DNA from: Candidatus Latescibacterota bacterium
GTDB taxonomy: Bacteria > Krumholzibacteriota > Krumholzibacteriia > G020349025
NCBI GenBank assembly: GCA_020349025.1
Contig: CP070763.1
Span: 3,349,551 to 3,401,749 of the forward strand
Direction: 5' to 3'
DNA length: 52,199 bases
In this document: in pieces, positions 27,665 to 37,364 of the stretch
Position numbering within the stretch: position 1 is the first letter of the stretch
Layout of the letters: each line of letters starts with the position of its first letter
Translations under genes and position numbers: made by a program
The notes under the pieces: model-generated
What the model was told of the DNA's origin: nothing
What the model saw: the letters and a program-made list of their open reading frames with translations, nothing else
Databases searched by the model: none

Positions 27665-29025
27665 GCGTGCATCGCCTCCCGAACGCGCTCCACCGCAGCG
27701 TCGAACTCGCGCCCCCGGTGCTCGGCGTTGTCGAACTGATCGAAGCTCGTACAGCCGGGCGAGAAGAGCAGCGTGTCACCCGGCTGGCCGATCTCCAGGG
27801 CGCGGCGCAGGAGCGCGTCGAGATCGCTCACGCGTTCGAGGTGCGCCGCCCCCGCCAGGTCGCGGGCCAGCTGCGGCGCCGACTCGCCGTAGAGGAAGAC
27901 GACGCGTACCGCTGCGAGATCGTCGCGCAGGCTCCGGAAATCGAGTCCCTTGTTGCGCCCACCGAGTGCCAGAAGCAGCGCTCCCGGCATGCCGCGCACC
28001 GCCGCGCGCACCGACTCCACCGTCGTCGACTTCGAGTCGTTCACGAAGTGGATGCCGCTAATCTCGCCGCAAGACTGCATGCGGAACTCGAGCCCACGAA
28101 ACGTCCGCAACGCCGCACGTGCACGCTCCTCCCACAAGCCGAGACCCGCGAGGATCGCCAGCGCCGCCATGGCATTCTCCAGGTTGTGTGAACCCAGGAG
28201 CGGAACGTCCTGCACGCGCGCCAGCACCTGCTGCGACTCGGGCGTGCGCCACACGAGCGCATCGCCGTCGCGCACGACGCCCGTCTCCTTCCACGTCGTC
28301 GCGAAACCGGCGACGCGGGCTGCGGAAACCGAAGCGAGGCGCGCACCCCAGGTGTCGTCGGGAGCTACGACGAGCAGGTCCTCTGCGGTCTGACGCTGCG
28401 CCACGCGCGCCTTCGCGGCGGCGTAGGCCTCGATGTCGGGGTAACGATCCAGATGGTCGGGGGAGATGCGCAGCTGGACTGCGGCGCGGGCGTGGAAGGC
28501 GTCAATGGTTTCGAGCTGGAAGCTGGACACCTCGAGCACGATCCAGTGGCGCGGTCGCAGCGAGGCCACGACGGCGCTGAACGGCACCCCGATGTTGCCC
28601 GCCACAACGTGTTCGACGCCCAGCGCTTCCAACAGGTGTCCCGTGAGCGCCGCGGTGGTCGACTTCCCCTTGCTGCCGGTGATCGCGATGAGCGAGCCCG
28701 GCGCGAAGCGGTAGGCGAGCTCGATCTCCGAAACGACCGGGATGCCGCGCTGACGTGCAGCGCGCACCAGAGGATGGGTGTCGGGAATCCCGGGTGACAA
28801 CACGAAGAGCACCGCATCCGCCAGGGCCCCCGGGTCGGCGCTGGAGTAGATGGCGGCCAAAGTGCGCCGCGCCCACTCCCGGGGGAAGGAGCCCTCGTCG
28901 ACGCCGACGACCTGCGCGCCGCGCTCGCGCAGCAGCTCGGCCGCGGCGCGACCGCTACGCGCCAGACCGTGCACTACGACCCGACGTCCTGCGACCTGCG
29001 GCTCGTTGTGTCCGGGCTCCGGCAT
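27661..29025 (-). CDS. murD: UDP-N-acetylmuramoylalanine--D-glutamate ligase
   Basis: MurD adds D-glutamate to UDP-MurNAc-L-Ala. The 454-residue protein has an N-terminal Rossmann start (VVVHGLARSGRAAAELLRER), FVLSPGIPDTHP, the ATP loop GSKGKST (117-123), NIGVPFSAVV, LEVSSFQLETI, SPDHLDRY, the central-domain GSHNLENAMAALA, the C-terminal VNDSKSTTVESVRAAV and LLFSPGCTSFDQFDN. The P-loop has GSKGKS where most Mur ligases have GTNGKS, which is a common MurD variant. ATG start at 29023-29025, 9 bases after the mraY stop; its own stop overlaps ftsW. Confidence 0.97.
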   Translation of the reverse strand: MPEPGHNEPQVAGRRVVVHGLARSGRAAAELLRERGAQVVGVDEGSFPREWARRTLAAIYSSADPGALADAVLFVLSPGIPDTHPLVRAARQRGIPVVSEIELAYRFAPGSLIAITGSKGKSTTAALTGHLLEALGVEHVVAGNIGVPFSAVVASLRPRHWIVLEVSSFQLETIDAFHARAAVQLRISPDHLDRYPDIEAYAAAKARVAQRQTAEDLLVVAPDDTWGARLASVSAARVAGFATTWKETGVVRDGDALVWRTPESQQVLARVQDVPLLGSHNLENAMAALAILAGLGLWEERARAALRTFRGLEFRMQSCGEISGIHFVNDSKSTTVESVRAAVRGMPGALLLALGGRNKGLDFRSLRDDLAAVRVVFLYGESAPQLARDLAGAAHLERVSDLDALLRRALEIGQPGDTLLFSPGCTSFDQFDNAEHRGREFDAAVERVREAMHA

Positions 29026-29034
29026 GCGCCTCCT

Positions 29035-30120
29035 TCACTGCAGCTTGATGGTGGAGAGAGAGAGCATCACGAGCAACGCTGCGATGATCCAGAAGCGCAC
29101 GACGATCTTCGTCTCCGGCCAACCGAGAAGCTCGAAGTGGTGGTGGAGAGGCGCCATGCGGAAGACGCGCTTGCGGCGCCAGCGATAGGCGAAGACCTGG
29201 ATCATCACGGAGAGCGCCTCGAGCACGAGCACGCCACCTATGAGCACCAGAAGGAACTCCTTCTTCACCAACACCGCCACCGTGCCGAGTGCGCCCCCGA
29301 GAGCCAGCGAACCGGTATCCCCCATGAACATCTCGGCGGGATGCGTGTTGTACCAGAGGAAGCCGAGCGCCGCGCCCACCGCCGCCATGCAGAGCACGGT
29401 GAGCTCGCCGCTGCCGCGCAGATAGAGGATGTTCAGGTAGTCGGAGAAGATGCGGTTGCCGGTGACGTAGGCGAGGCCCGCGAAGGCCAGGAAGGCGAGC
29501 GCACAAAGCCCGATGGCAAGCCCGTCGAGCCCATCGGCCAGGTTGACGGCGTTCGACGACCCGGTGATGACGAGTGCCACGAAGAAGATGTAGAGGAAGC
29601 CGAAATCGGGGTTGACGTTCTTCAGAAAGGGCACCGAGGTGCGCGTCGCCAGCTCCGGCTCCTGCGGCAGGAAGTAGAGCATGCTCCCGATCGCGAGCCC
29701 GACCACGACTTGCCCGATGAGCTTGTAGCGTCCCACCAGTCCCTTCGGCGCGCGACGCACGATCTTCATGTAGTCGTCGAGAAAACCGATCGCCGCCATC
29801 CACAGCGTCGCCAGCAGCACAATGCGCACGTAGTGGTTGCTCAGGTCACCCCATAGCAGCACCGGGATGACGATGCTGGCGACGATGAGCAGCCCCCCCA
29901 TGCTCGGAGTCCCCACCTTCATCTGGTGGCTGATCGGGGTATCCTCGCGCACCGCCGCGCGGCCCTGCAGGGCGCGCAGCTTGCGCATGAACCATGGGCC
30001 GAGAAGGAAGCTGATCACCAACGCGGTGACCATCGCGTAGGCGGAACGGAACGTGATGTAGCGCAGCACGTTGAAGACGATGAAGTGCTCGTGCAACGGA
30101 TAGAGAAGCCAGTAGAGCAC
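29035..30120 (-). CDS. mraY: Phospho-N-acetylmuramoyl-pentapeptide transferase
   Basis: MraY transfers phospho-MurNAc-pentapeptide to undecaprenyl phosphate, making lipid I. The 361-residue, ten-helix protein carries ISHQMKVGTPSMGGLLIVAS, GFLDDYMKIVRRAPKGLVGRYK with the acidic pair, NAVNLADGLDGLAIG, the GDTGSLALGGALG loop and the histidine motif MAPLHHHFELLGWPE. The GTG at 30118-30120 shares one base with the murF stop, which places the start exactly at the family N-terminus ([13 protein letters not shown]); the longer open frame upstream is antisense to murF. Confidence 0.97.
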   Translation of the reverse strand: MLYWLLYPLHEHFIVFNVLRYITFRSAYAMVTALVISFLLGPWFMRKLRALQGRAAVREDTPISHQMKVGTPSMGGLLIVASIVIPVLLWGDLSNHYVRIVLLATLWMAAIGFLDDYMKIVRRAPKGLVGRYKLIGQVVVGLAIGSMLYFLPQEPELATRTSVPFLKNVNPDFGFLYIFFVALVITGSSNAVNLADGLDGLAIGLCALAFLAFAGLAYVTGNRIFSDYLNILYLRGSGELTVLCMAAVGAALGFLWYNTHPAEMFMGDTGSLALGGALGTVAVLVKKEFLLVLIGGVLVLEALSVMIQVFAYRWRRKRVFRMAPLHHHFELLGWPETKIVVRFWIIAALLVMLSLSTIKLQ

Positions 30121-31499
30121 TAGATCACCTCCGCACGCAGGGAATCGACGACGCGCTCCATGTGGCTTCCGCGCGAGCCCTTGATGAGGATGGCGTCGCC
30201 GGGTCGCACGGCTCGGCGCAGCGCCTCGACCAGCGCGCCGTAGTCGTCGAAATGACGTGACTCCGCCACCCCGGCACGTGCAGCCGCGCGGATGGCGTGC
30301 CGCATCGAGGCACCGAAGCCGAAGAAGAGCTGCACGCCACTGGCGGCGACATGCGCTCCGAGCTCGGCGTGCAGGGACGCGCTCGCCTCCCCGAGCTCGA
30401 GCATGTCGCCGAGAACCGCCACACGCCGACCCGGATGCTCGCCAAGGAGCGTCAACGCTTGCAGCATCGAATCGGGGTTGGCGTTGTAGCTGTCGTCGAG
30501 AACGTGGACGTCGCCGAGGTCGAGCCAGCAGGAACGTTGGCGCGTGAAGGTGCACGCCGCCATCGCAGCCGCGGCGGCGCGCGGCGCCGCGCCCAACTCA
30601 CACGCCGTGGCGAAGGCGGCGGCCGCGTTCCAGGCGTTGGCACGTCCGGGCCGCTGCAGACGAATGCGCGTGCCGCGCACCAGGAGCTCCTGCGACTGCG
30701 AGTCGAGCACGCGTGTGCTCTCAATGCGATAGTCGGCGTCCATCGCGAAGCCGCAGGTGCGCAGCCGCAGCCCCTCGGCCAACAGCGACAGCTGCGCTCG
30801 TGCCGGATCGTCGGCGTTCAGAAGCGCGGTGCCACCGGGGCGCAGACCGCGAAAGATCTCCGACTTGGCGCGCAACACACCCTGGAGCGAGCCGAAGCGT
30901 TCCAGGTGGGCGCGACCGATGTTGGTGATCACGACCACGTGCGGCCGCAGCAGCTTGGAGAGAAACTCGATCTCGCCGAAGTCGTTGGCCCCCACCTCGG
31001 CGACGAGGAACGCTTCCTCGCCGCTGCGCGCCAGGACCGTCAGCGGCACACCGATGTGATTGTTCAAGTTGCCTTGCGTCCCGTGCACCACACCGGCGCT
31101 CGAGAGCGCGGCGAGTGTGAGGTCCTTGGTCGTCGTCTTGCCGTTGGAGCCGGTGATCGCCACGACCTGCGTCGGGTGTCGGCGCAGCGAGGCGCGTGCG
31201 AGCTGCTGCAATGCGCAAAGGGGATCCTCGACCGCGAAGCAAGCCGCCTGCACACCGCGCCAGCGCTCCCAGGTGGCGGAGGCGACCAGCAAGCCGCGCG
31301 CCCCCTTCCCCAGCGCCACCTGCACGAAGTCGTGCGCGTCGAATTGCTCGCCGCGCAGCGCCACGAAGAGCGTGCCCTGCACATCCGCGCGCGAATCGGT
31401 GCTGACCGCGCTGAAACGCAGATCGCGCTCCACGTTGCGCGTATGCACGGGCCCCGCCGCGCGTAGATCCGCTTCCACTTCGGAGGCGAGCAGCTTCAC
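30120..31499 (-). CDS. murF: UDP-N-acetylmuramoyl-tripeptide--D-alanyl-D-alanine ligase
   Basis: MurF finishes the cytosolic pentapeptide precursor by adding D-Ala-D-Ala. The 459-residue protein shows [20 protein letters not shown], the ATP loop GSNGKTTTK (117-125), [76 protein letters not shown] and [15 protein letters not shown]. The GTG at 31497-31499 overlaps the murE stop (GTGA) and has GGAGG 6 bases upstream; the open frame 7 codons longer lacks this support. ddl, which makes its substrate, is not in this window. Confidence 0.97.
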   Translation of the reverse strand: MKLLASEVEADLRAAGPVHTRNVERDLRFSAVSTDSRADVQGTLFVALRGEQFDAHDFVQVALGKGARGLLVASATWERWRGVQAACFAVEDPLCALQQLARASLRRHPTQVVAITGSNGKTTTKDLTLAALSSAGVVHGTQGNLNNHIGVPLTVLARSGEEAFLVAEVGANDFGEIEFLSKLLRPHVVVITNIGRAHLERFGSLQGVLRAKSEIFRGLRPGGTALLNADDPARAQLSLLAEGLRLRTCGFAMDADYRIESTRVLDSQSQELLVRGTRIRLQRPGRANAWNAAAAFATACELGAAPRAAAAAMAACTFTRQRSCWLDLGDVHVLDDSYNANPDSMLQALTLLGEHPGRRVAVLGDMLELGEASASLHAELGAHVAASGVQLFFGFGASMRHAIRAAARAGVAESRHFDDYGALVEALRRAVRPGDAILIKGSRGSHMERVVDSLRAEVI

Positions 31500-32977
31500 G
31501 ATCCTCCTCCGGCAACGCACTCCGCCAAAGCGCGACGAGCCTCTTCGACGTCGTCGAACGGCAGCGTGCGATCGCCGACGATCTGCACTTTTTCGTGCCC
31601 CTTGCCAGCGATCACCACCAGGTCCTCCGGTGCCGCACGCACGATGGCGCTGCGGATGGCGGCGCGACGATCCTCGACGCGCTCCCAGGCGTCGAAGTGC
31701 GCCGGGATGCCGCTCTCCATGGCGTCGAGAATCGCACCCGGGTCCTCACTGCGCGGGTTGTCGCTCGTGAGCAGCATGCGGTCGGCATGGCCGGCGACCA
31801 CGCGCGCCATGAGAGGACGCTTGCCGCGATCGCGATCCCCACCGCAACCGAAGACCACGATCACCCGCGCCGGTGCGATGGCGCGACACGCGGTCAGCAG
31901 GCGGTGCAGAGCTTCCGGGGTGTGCGCAAAGTCCACGACGACGGTCGCTCCCCCCTCATGCGCCACCACTTCGAAACGACCGGGGACGGGCGTCACGCTC
32001 TGCAGCTGCTGCAAGGCCGCGTCCATGTCGAGACCCAGCAGACGGAACACCGCGCATGCGGCGGCGGCGTTGTGGACCTGAAAAGTCCCCGGCAACGGCA
32101 GAGGCAGCTCGCGAGGCCCCTCGCCCCAATCGAGGCGAATGCGATTGCCGCTCAGCGTGCTCTCGGCGCCGAGGATTCTCATGTCCGCATCGCTCGAACT
32201 CCCGAAGGTGTAACAGCGACCCGGGTGGGAGGCGGCACTCTCGGCGGCAGCGGCGTCGTCGAGATTGTAGATCGCACGCGCGCGCCCCGACTCCCCCTCC
32301 AGCTTGTGCATCCAGCGGCGCTTCGTTGCGACGTACGCTTCGAAGCTGCGGTGGTAATCCTGGTGGTCGCGCGTCACGTTCGTCATCACTCCCACGGCGA
32401 AGCGCATCGCGTGGACGCGCTGCTGATCGATGGCGTGCGAGCTCACCTCGATGGCCGCGGCGCGGGCGCCGGCGTCGACGCAGCGGCGTAGCAGGCTCTG
32501 CAGCTCGAGGCTGTCCGGCGTCGTGTGCCGCAACGCCTGATGCGGCTCCGCGCCGAGTCGCCAGCCGAGCGTGCCGATGAACGCACAGGCGCCACCGCTC
32601 TGGTGCAACACGTGCTGCACCATGTGTGCCACGCTGGTCTTGCCGTTGGTCCCGGTGATCCCGATCAGCTGCAGCTGTGAGGAAGGGTGGGCGTGGAAGG
32701 CAGCCGCCACCTCGGCGAGAGCGGTTCTGGCGTCGGAGACGCGCGCTCCGCGCGGCGCGAGCGCGGAGGCGTCGTGCTCGGCGATGACGCCCACGGCGCC
32801 GGAGCGCATCGCATCGGGGACGAAACGGAACGCATCATGTGTCCCGCCGGACACGGCGACGAACACACACCCAGGGCGCAGCGCGCGCGAGTCGGCGCAC
32901 ACGCCCTCGACCTGGATGCCGAGGTCGCCCCAGGTTCGCTGCACCGTGACGTCCCGCAGCAGCTCTTCCAGTGTCAT
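31496..32977 (-). CDS. murE: UDP-N-acetylmuramoyl-L-alanyl-D-glutamate--2,6-diaminopimelate ligase
   Basis: MurE adds the third stem-peptide residue. The 493-residue protein has the ATP loop GTNGKTS (109-115), [34 protein letters not shown]-type segment [34 protein letters not shown] and the substrate-selecting DNPR motif (406-409, [10 protein letters not shown]). DNPR is established to bind meso-diaminopimelate, against D(D/N)P(N/A) in lysine-adding enzymes, so this cell very probably has meso-DAP peptidoglycan. ATG at 32975-32977 with AAGGAG 5 bases upstream. Thirty-six bases separate it from the PBP gene. Confidence 0.97.
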   Translation of the reverse strand: MTLEELLRDVTVQRTWGDLGIQVEGVCADSRALRPGCVFVAVSGGTHDAFRFVPDAMRSGAVGVIAEHDASALAPRGARVSDARTALAEVAAAFHAHPSSQLQLIGITGTNGKTSVAHMVQHVLHQSGGACAFIGTLGWRLGAEPHQALRHTTPDSLELQSLLRRCVDAGARAAAIEVSSHAIDQQRVHAMRFAVGVMTNVTRDHQDYHRSFEAYVATKRRWMHKLEGESGRARAIYNLDDAAAAESAASHPGRCYTFGSSSDADMRILGAESTLSGNRIRLDWGEGPRELPLPLPGTFQVHNAAAACAVFRLLGLDMDAALQQLQSVTPVPGRFEVVAHEGGATVVVDFAHTPEALHRLLTACRAIAPARVIVVFGCGGDRDRGKRPLMARVVAGHADRMLLTSDNPRSEDPGAILDAMESGIPAHFDAWERVEDRRAAIRSAIVRAAPEDLVVIAGKGHEKVQIVGDRTLPFDDVEEARRALAECVAGGGS

Positions 32978-33013
32978 CCTCGCTCCTTCAGCTGCGGCGC
33001 CACGATGCCGATT

Positions 33014-34975
33014 CTACCGTGGCCACATGGCAGCGCGCCGATCCGGGGCGCGAACCGGCTGGCAGCGCAGGCGCACCTCACGACCCTGCGTCAGACGCTC
33101 GCCGGGACTCGGCCACTGTGCGCGCACGACACCGCTGCCCTCGGCGCGCGGCTCGAAACCCATGCGGCGCAGCCATCGTGACGCGACGCGCAAGCGCAGA
33201 CCGCGTAGATCGGGGAGCGAGGCACCGCCGAGCGTCGCAAGCCGCAGCGGTGAGGCGAAGCTCGCATCCGCACCCTGCAGTTCCGCCCCACGCACCACGG
33301 TCACGCGCTCGGCGCGTGGCCCGAGGTAGTTCGTGGAGCGCAGCACCGACTCGAGGACGCGGCGGAAGGTGGGCGCCGCGGAGCTCCCCCCCCAATGGTA
33401 GCGCCCGCGTGGCTCGTCCAGGACCACGAGACACACGAGGCGCGGAGAGTCCGCAGGTGCGAGACCGGCGAAGCTGGCGACGTAGCGATCGACGTAGCGC
33501 CCCCCCATCGCCTTCTCGGCCGTTCCCGTCTTCCCCGCGACTGCAACACCCTCGATGCGCGCTTTCTTGCCCGTGCCGCTCTCCACCGCGAGAGCGCAGA
33601 AGCGACGAATCTCGGCGGCAAGATCGGGCGGCAGGACGCGACGTAGCGTGCGCGTGGCAACCGGCTCCTCCCCCACCCACAAGGCGACGCGCGGCTGCAG
33701 CAAGCTGCCGCCGTTGGCGATCGCAGTGTAGAGGCCGACGAGCTGCAGCGCCGTGACCCCGATCTCCTGGCCGTATCCGAGCGTGAGGCGCGTGCGCCCC
33801 GACCAGTTGCGCGGCAGCGCCAGCTGCCCACGTGGCTCTCCCAGCAGATCGATTCCGGAGCGGCTGCCGAAGCCGAAGTTGCGCAGCTCTTCGTAGAGAA
33901 TGCTGGAGGGCAGCTGCTCCGCCAGCTTCGCGAAGCAGATGTTGCTCGACCTTGCGAAGGCTTGGGCCAGAGTGATCCAGCCTTCCCCTTCACGGTGCGC
34001 GTCGTGCACCTGCGCGGCGCGACCGAAGTGCATGGCACCCCGCTCGCCGAAAAGATGCGTGTTCGCAGCCGCGACGCCGTGGCGCAGGGCCGCGATCGCC
34101 GTGACCGGTTTCAGCGTCGAGCCGGGCTCGAACAGGTCGTAGACGGCGCGATTGCGCCACGCATCGGCGTCGTACGTGCCGCCGCGACGCGCAGGCGCGG
34201 GAGCGTTGGCAATAGCAAGGAGATCACCTGTGCGAGGGTCGACGATCACGATCGAGCCGCCACGCGCTGCACTCTCTTCGACGGCTCGCAGCAGCTCGTC
34301 GTCGACGATCCGCTGCAGCTCGACATCGAGGCTCAGCCTGACGTCGGCACCGTCACGCGGCTCCGACGAGGTGCGTTGGCCGATGGGGCGGCCCTGTTCG
34401 TCGCTCAGCACGACGAGCTCCCCCGGCGTGCCGCGCAGGAGGGAATCGAACGCCTTCTCCACGCCTTCGGCGCCGCGCCCGGAGGAATCGGTGAAACCGA
34501 GGTACTGTGCCGCCAGGGTGCCATACGGGTACTGCCGGAAGCTGCGTCGATCGAGGCAGATGCCGGGAAGATGGGCAAGACGCTTCGCCGCCGCAGGCGT
34601 GAGCGTCACGCCGTGGCCCAGCGTGACGTAGCGCCCGCCGGCTCGCAGCGTGCGGCGCACGCTCGCCAGCGGCAGATCCAGCGCCGAGGCGAGCTCCTGG
34701 AGATCGCGCCGGCGCACACGCTTGCGCACGACGGAGACGTCGTATGCCACGACGTCGAGAGCCAGGACGCGACCGGCGCGATCGAGGATGCGACCGCGGC
34801 GCGCCGGCAGCGGCTGGCGCGCGTCGACCTGCCGCACCTGACGCTCCCGGTAGCGGTCGTGACGCACGACCTGGAGCTGGAAAAGCCGAATCCCGAGGAG
34901 CAGGAAGAGCCCCAGCACGACGCCGGCGAGCTGTTCGATGCGAACCAGACACAGTCCGCGTGGCATCCGCGCCAT
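33014..34975 (-). CDS. Class B penicillin-binding protein with PASTA domain (FtsI/SpoVD-like transpeptidase)
   Basis: This is the septal transpeptidase partner of FtsW. One N-terminal membrane helix (13-30) is followed by the dimerisation domain (RRGRILDRAGRVLALDVVAY) and the transpeptidase domain with SxxK at 286-289 (EPGSTLKP), SSN at 343-345 and KTG at 482-484. About 50 C-terminal residues (LPDLRGLRLRVASRWLRRMG and onward) form one PASTA domain, which is typical of Gram-positive and some FCB-type FtsI/SpoVD proteins but not of E. coli FtsI. The start is not certain: I take the ATG at 34975 (653 residues); a GTG at 35017 would add 14 residues. Its place between ftsL-like and murE supports a role in division. 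Confidence 0.95.
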   Translation of the reverse strand: MARMPRGLCLVRIEQLAGVVLGLFLLLGIRLFQLQVVRHDRYRERQVRQVDARQPLPARRGRILDRAGRVLALDVVAYDVSVVRKRVRRRDLQELASALDLPLASVRRTLRAGGRYVTLGHGVTLTPAAAKRLAHLPGICLDRRSFRQYPYGTLAAQYLGFTDSSGRGAEGVEKAFDSLLRGTPGELVVLSDEQGRPIGQRTSSEPRDGADVRLSLDVELQRIVDDELLRAVEESAARGGSIVIVDPRTGDLLAIANAPAPARRGGTYDADAWRNRAVYDLFEPGSTLKPVTAIAALRHGVAAANTHLFGERGAMHFGRAAQVHDAHREGEGWITLAQAFARSSNICFAKLAEQLPSSILYEELRNFGFGSRSGIDLLGEPRGQLALPRNWSGRTRLTLGYGQEIGVTALQLVGLYTAIANGGSLLQPRVALWVGEEPVATRTLRRVLPPDLAAEIRRFCALAVESGTGKKARIEGVAVAGKTGTAEKAMGGRYVDRYVASFAGLAPADSPRLVCLVVLDEPRGRYHWGGSSAAPTFRRVLESVLRSTNYLGPRAERVTVVRGAELQGADASFASPLRLATLGGASLPDLRGLRLRVASRWLRRMGFEPRAEGSGVVRAQWPSPGERLTQGREVRLRCQPVRAPDRRAAMWPR

Positions 34976-35035
34976 CCTCACCGATGCACCCGGTGCCCTC
35001 GCTCCGGGCGTCCCCACACACCCATGCCACTTCGC

Positions 35036-35527
35036 TCAGGGCAGGCTTTCCGTCGCCACGCTCCCCGATCCCGATTCATCGTCCGCCACGAAGTAGATGT
35101 ACTCGATGGCGTCCGGTTCAGGCAGCGTCATTCCCAGCTCGTCGCGCGCCATCGCGACCACACGCCGGCGGTCGGCGAGAGCCGTCACCTCGGCAAGCAG
35201 GAGGTCGACTTCGTTACGCAAGGTCTCGCGCCGCTCTTCGAGCTCAATGACGCGTCGGGTAAGCTGCACGTCGTGGCTGCGCTCGCCCACGTAGGCGAGC
35301 GCCAGAAGCAGAAACAGCGCCGATGCCAGCACGTAGTCGCCAGGGCGCGGCGCCCACGGGTCGAACTCGTTGACCCAGCGTCGAGCGCTTTGCCCCCAGC
35401 GTTGGCTCCGCCGCACTTCCTTAGCCGTATGGACGACGACCCCTCCGACACGTCGGGCCGCGTCGCTCGACGCGGCCCGTGCCTGCTGCAGATCACTCCA
35501 CCCGTTGCAGCGCCCGCAGTCGCGCAC
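35036..35527 (-). CDS. FtsL-like divisome protein
   Basis: A small bitopic protein of up to 163 residues in the exact dcw slot of ftsL, between rsmH and the class B PBP. It has a basic N-terminal stretch, one transmembrane helix (about 64-82, GDYVLASALFLLLALAYVGE), then a periplasmic leucine-zipper-like coiled coil (LTRRVIELEERRETLRNEVD) and the closing ARDELGMTLPEPDAIEYIYF, which resembles the end of FtsL/DivIC proteins. It would link FtsQ/FtsB to FtsW-FtsI. The GTG at 35525-35527 overlaps rsmH by 35 bases; the true start could lie further in. Sequence identity in this family is always low, so the call rests on topology and position. Confidence 0.85.
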   Translation of the reverse strand: MRDCGRCNGWSDLQQARAASSDAARRVGGVVVHTAKEVRRSQRWGQSARRWVNEFDPWAPRPGDYVLASALFLLLALAYVGERSHDVQLTRRVIELEERRETLRNEVDLLLAEVTALADRRRVVAMARDELGMTLPEPDAIEYIYFVADDESGSGSVATESLP

Positions 35528-36428
35528 TCCGAGCCCTGACGTTGGCGTCGATTTCAGCCGCGCTCGGCCGCACGGCGCGCCGCGTCAGGAGCCGGAAGCC
35601 GGCCACGAATCCGCAGCCACATCGTGGCAGGTCGGGCGGACAGACGCAGCCCTCCACCTGCCGGCGGAAGAACTGCTTGGTCATCCGGTCCTCGAGCGAG
35701 TGATAGCTCAGGACCACGAGAACAGAACCGGGCGCAAGCACGCCGAGCGATCGTCGCAGAGCCTGCTGGATGTTCTCCAACTCCCCATTCACCCACATCC
35801 GCACACCTTGGAAAACCCGTGCAAGCGCTGAGACTGGCCTGCGCCCGGTCGAACAACTTCGTACGACGGCGGCGAGATCTGTCGTCGTGCGCAGCGGCGC
35901 ACGTCGACGTCGTTTGACGATGGCGCGCGCGATCCTGCGCGCCGCGCGCTCCTCGCCGTAGCGACGGAGAACCTCTTCGATCTCCTTTTCCGGTGCCGCG
36001 TTGATCAGATCCGCCGCCTTGCGCTGCGACTCCGGATCCATCCTCATGTCGAGCGGTCCCTCGTGCCGGTAGCTGAAGCCGCGAAGCGCGGCGTCGATCT
36101 GCAAGGAGGAGATCCCCAGATCGATCACGATGCCGCCGACTTTCTTGATCTGGAGCTCCGCCAGACATGCATCCATCCGTTCGAAACCGGCGCGTACGAG
36201 TCGTACGCGATCCCCGAAACGTCGCAACCGCTTCGCAGCTGCATCCAGGGCATGCGGATCCACGTCGAGCCCGACGAGCCGCGACTCGGGAATCCCCTCC
36301 AGGATCGCTTGCGCATGCCCGCCGAGACCAACGGTGGCATCCAAGATCCACCCGCTCGGTCCTCGGGCGAGCAGCTCCACGACCCGCCCCTGCAGCACCG
36401 GAATGTGCTCGTAGGTCACCGTGCTCAC
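35493..36428 (-). CDS. rsmH: 16S rRNA (cytosine(1402)-N(4))-methyltransferase
   Basis: RsmH (MraW) methylates C1402 in the decoding centre of 16S rRNA with S-adenosylmethionine. The 311-residue protein contains HIPVLQGRVVELL, the SAM motif LDATVGLGGHAQAIL, GLDVDPHALDAA, GIVIDLGISSLQIDAALRGF, GPLDMRMDP, the GEERAARRIARAIV segment, FQGVRMWVNGELE and VVLSYHSLEDRMTKQFFRR. The GTG at 36426-36428 gives a few residues before the conserved YEHIPVL; a GTG three codons in is the alternative. Its gene usually follows mraZ directly, but here a STAS gene stands between. Confidence 0.97.
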   Translation of the reverse strand: MSTVTYEHIPVLQGRVVELLARGPSGWILDATVGLGGHAQAILEGIPESRLVGLDVDPHALDAAAKRLRRFGDRVRLVRAGFERMDACLAELQIKKVGGIVIDLGISSLQIDAALRGFSYRHEGPLDMRMDPESQRKAADLINAAPEKEIEEVLRRYGEERAARRIARAIVKRRRRAPLRTTTDLAAVVRSCSTGRRPVSALARVFQGVRMWVNGELENIQQALRRSLGVLAPGSVLVVLSYHSLEDRMTKQFFRRQVEGCVCPPDLPRCGCGFVAGFRLLTRRAVRPSAAEIDANVRARSARLRALQRVE

Positions 36429-36452
36429 CCTGCCGGGGAGGCGTCGCGGGCG

Positions 36453-36872
36453 CTACAGCAACGACTGCTGCACGCTCGTCATCGACACCGAGCCCTCGAC
36501 GGGCAGCGTACCAGACAGCTCCTGGATTGCCTCGAGCCGGTCGGGTACGACGGAGACCTGTCCTGGAACCCCTCCGAAATCCAGGATCTGTTTCAAGTAG
36601 GGTGACGCTCCCGCCAGAACGAGACGTCCACCCGCCTCACGCATGAGTCGGTGCAGAGCCGTCAGTGGTTCGAGCGCCTGGAAGTGGATGTGCGTCGTGC
36701 GCTCGAGCGCCAGCACCACGCCGCGCACGCCGTCGAAAGCGAGCGTGCGTAGACGCGCGGCGAGATCATCCACCACCGAACGGTCCAAGGTGCCGAGACA
36801 GTACGCCACCGCCACCGAGCCTCGAATCGTGATCAGCACCCGTGAACGTTGTGTTCTGCGTGCCTGGGCCAT
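36453..36872 (-). CDS. STAS-domain protein inserted in the dcw cluster
   Basis: A 139-residue protein starting MAQARRTQRSRVLITIRGSV. Residues 10-110 have the beta/alpha pattern of a STAS domain (VAVAYCLGTLDRSVVDDLAA, VRGVVLALERTTHIHFQALE, then LHRLMREAGGRLVLAGASPY and LDFGGV). In SpoIIAA-type antagonists the loop reads DSSG, with a serine that is phosphorylated by an anti-sigma kinase. Here the equivalent is HIHFQ (61-65), so this site cannot be phosphorylated. The ATG at 36870-36872 has a GGAG about 6 bases upstream and lies 25 bases after mraZ; the gene ends 24 bases before rsmH, so it is inside the operon. Role unknown; division or stress coupling is a guess. Confidence 0.82.
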   Translation of the reverse strand: MAQARRTQRSRVLITIRGSVAVAYCLGTLDRSVVDDLAARLRTLAFDGVRGVVLALERTTHIHFQALEPLTALHRLMREAGGRLVLAGASPYLKQILDFGGVPGQVSVVPDRLEAIQELSGTLPVEGSVSMTSVQQSLL

Positions 36873-36897
36873 GCTCCGCTCCGATATGGGCTCTGCA

Positions 36898-37329
36898 TCA
36901 AAACAGCTGATCCAGAATCTCGGTCGACGTCGCCCGACGCTCTTCGGTACCCTGCTCGTAGGTCGCACGAGGCCACACTTCGATGTAGCGCAGCGACCCG
37001 ACGATCGCGACGTCGCGCTCGATGCCGATTTCCTGGAGAAACTCGCGTGGGATCGTCAATCGCCCGTGAGAATCGAGCTCCAACTCGGTCGTGAAGTCGC
37101 TGATGCTCCGGATCGCTTCACGCTTGGCTTGGTTTCGAGGCAAGGCGTCCAGAGCCTCCGCGAGTTGGGTCCACTCGCTCAGGGGATAGAGAAGCAGGCA
37201 GGGCTCGCGACCCATCGTCAGGACCATCGTGCCTTGATCGTCGGGGACGAGGAGCCGCTTGAACTTGGCCGGCAGGCTCACACGACCCTTCGGGTCGACC
37301 GTCTGGAAATGCGTTCCGATGAAGCGCAC
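36898..37329 (-). CDS. mraZ: Transcriptional regulator and division/cell-wall protein MraZ
   Basis: MraZ is the first gene of most dcw clusters and a ring-forming DNA-binding protein that binds tandem TGGG-type repeats in its own promoter. The 143-residue protein shows the two SpoVT-AbrB-like halves: FIGTHFQTVDPKGRVSLPAK (3-22) and ELELDSHGRLTIPREFLQEI (about 81-100), each with the DxxGR core. The GTG at 37327-37329 is preceded by GAGG at a spacing of 9. Operator-like boxes and a sigma70 promoter lie directly upstream (37365-37435), so autoregulation is likely. Confidence 0.96.
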   Translation of the reverse strand: MRFIGTHFQTVDPKGRVSLPAKFKRLLVPDDQGTMVLTMGREPCLLLYPLSEWTQLAEALDALPRNQAKREAIRSISDFTTELELDSHGRLTIPREFLQEIGIERDVAIVGSLRYIEVWPRATYEQGTEERRATSTEILDQLF

Positions 37330-37364
37330 GCGATCGACCTCGACCCGATCTGCTGCCGATGTAA

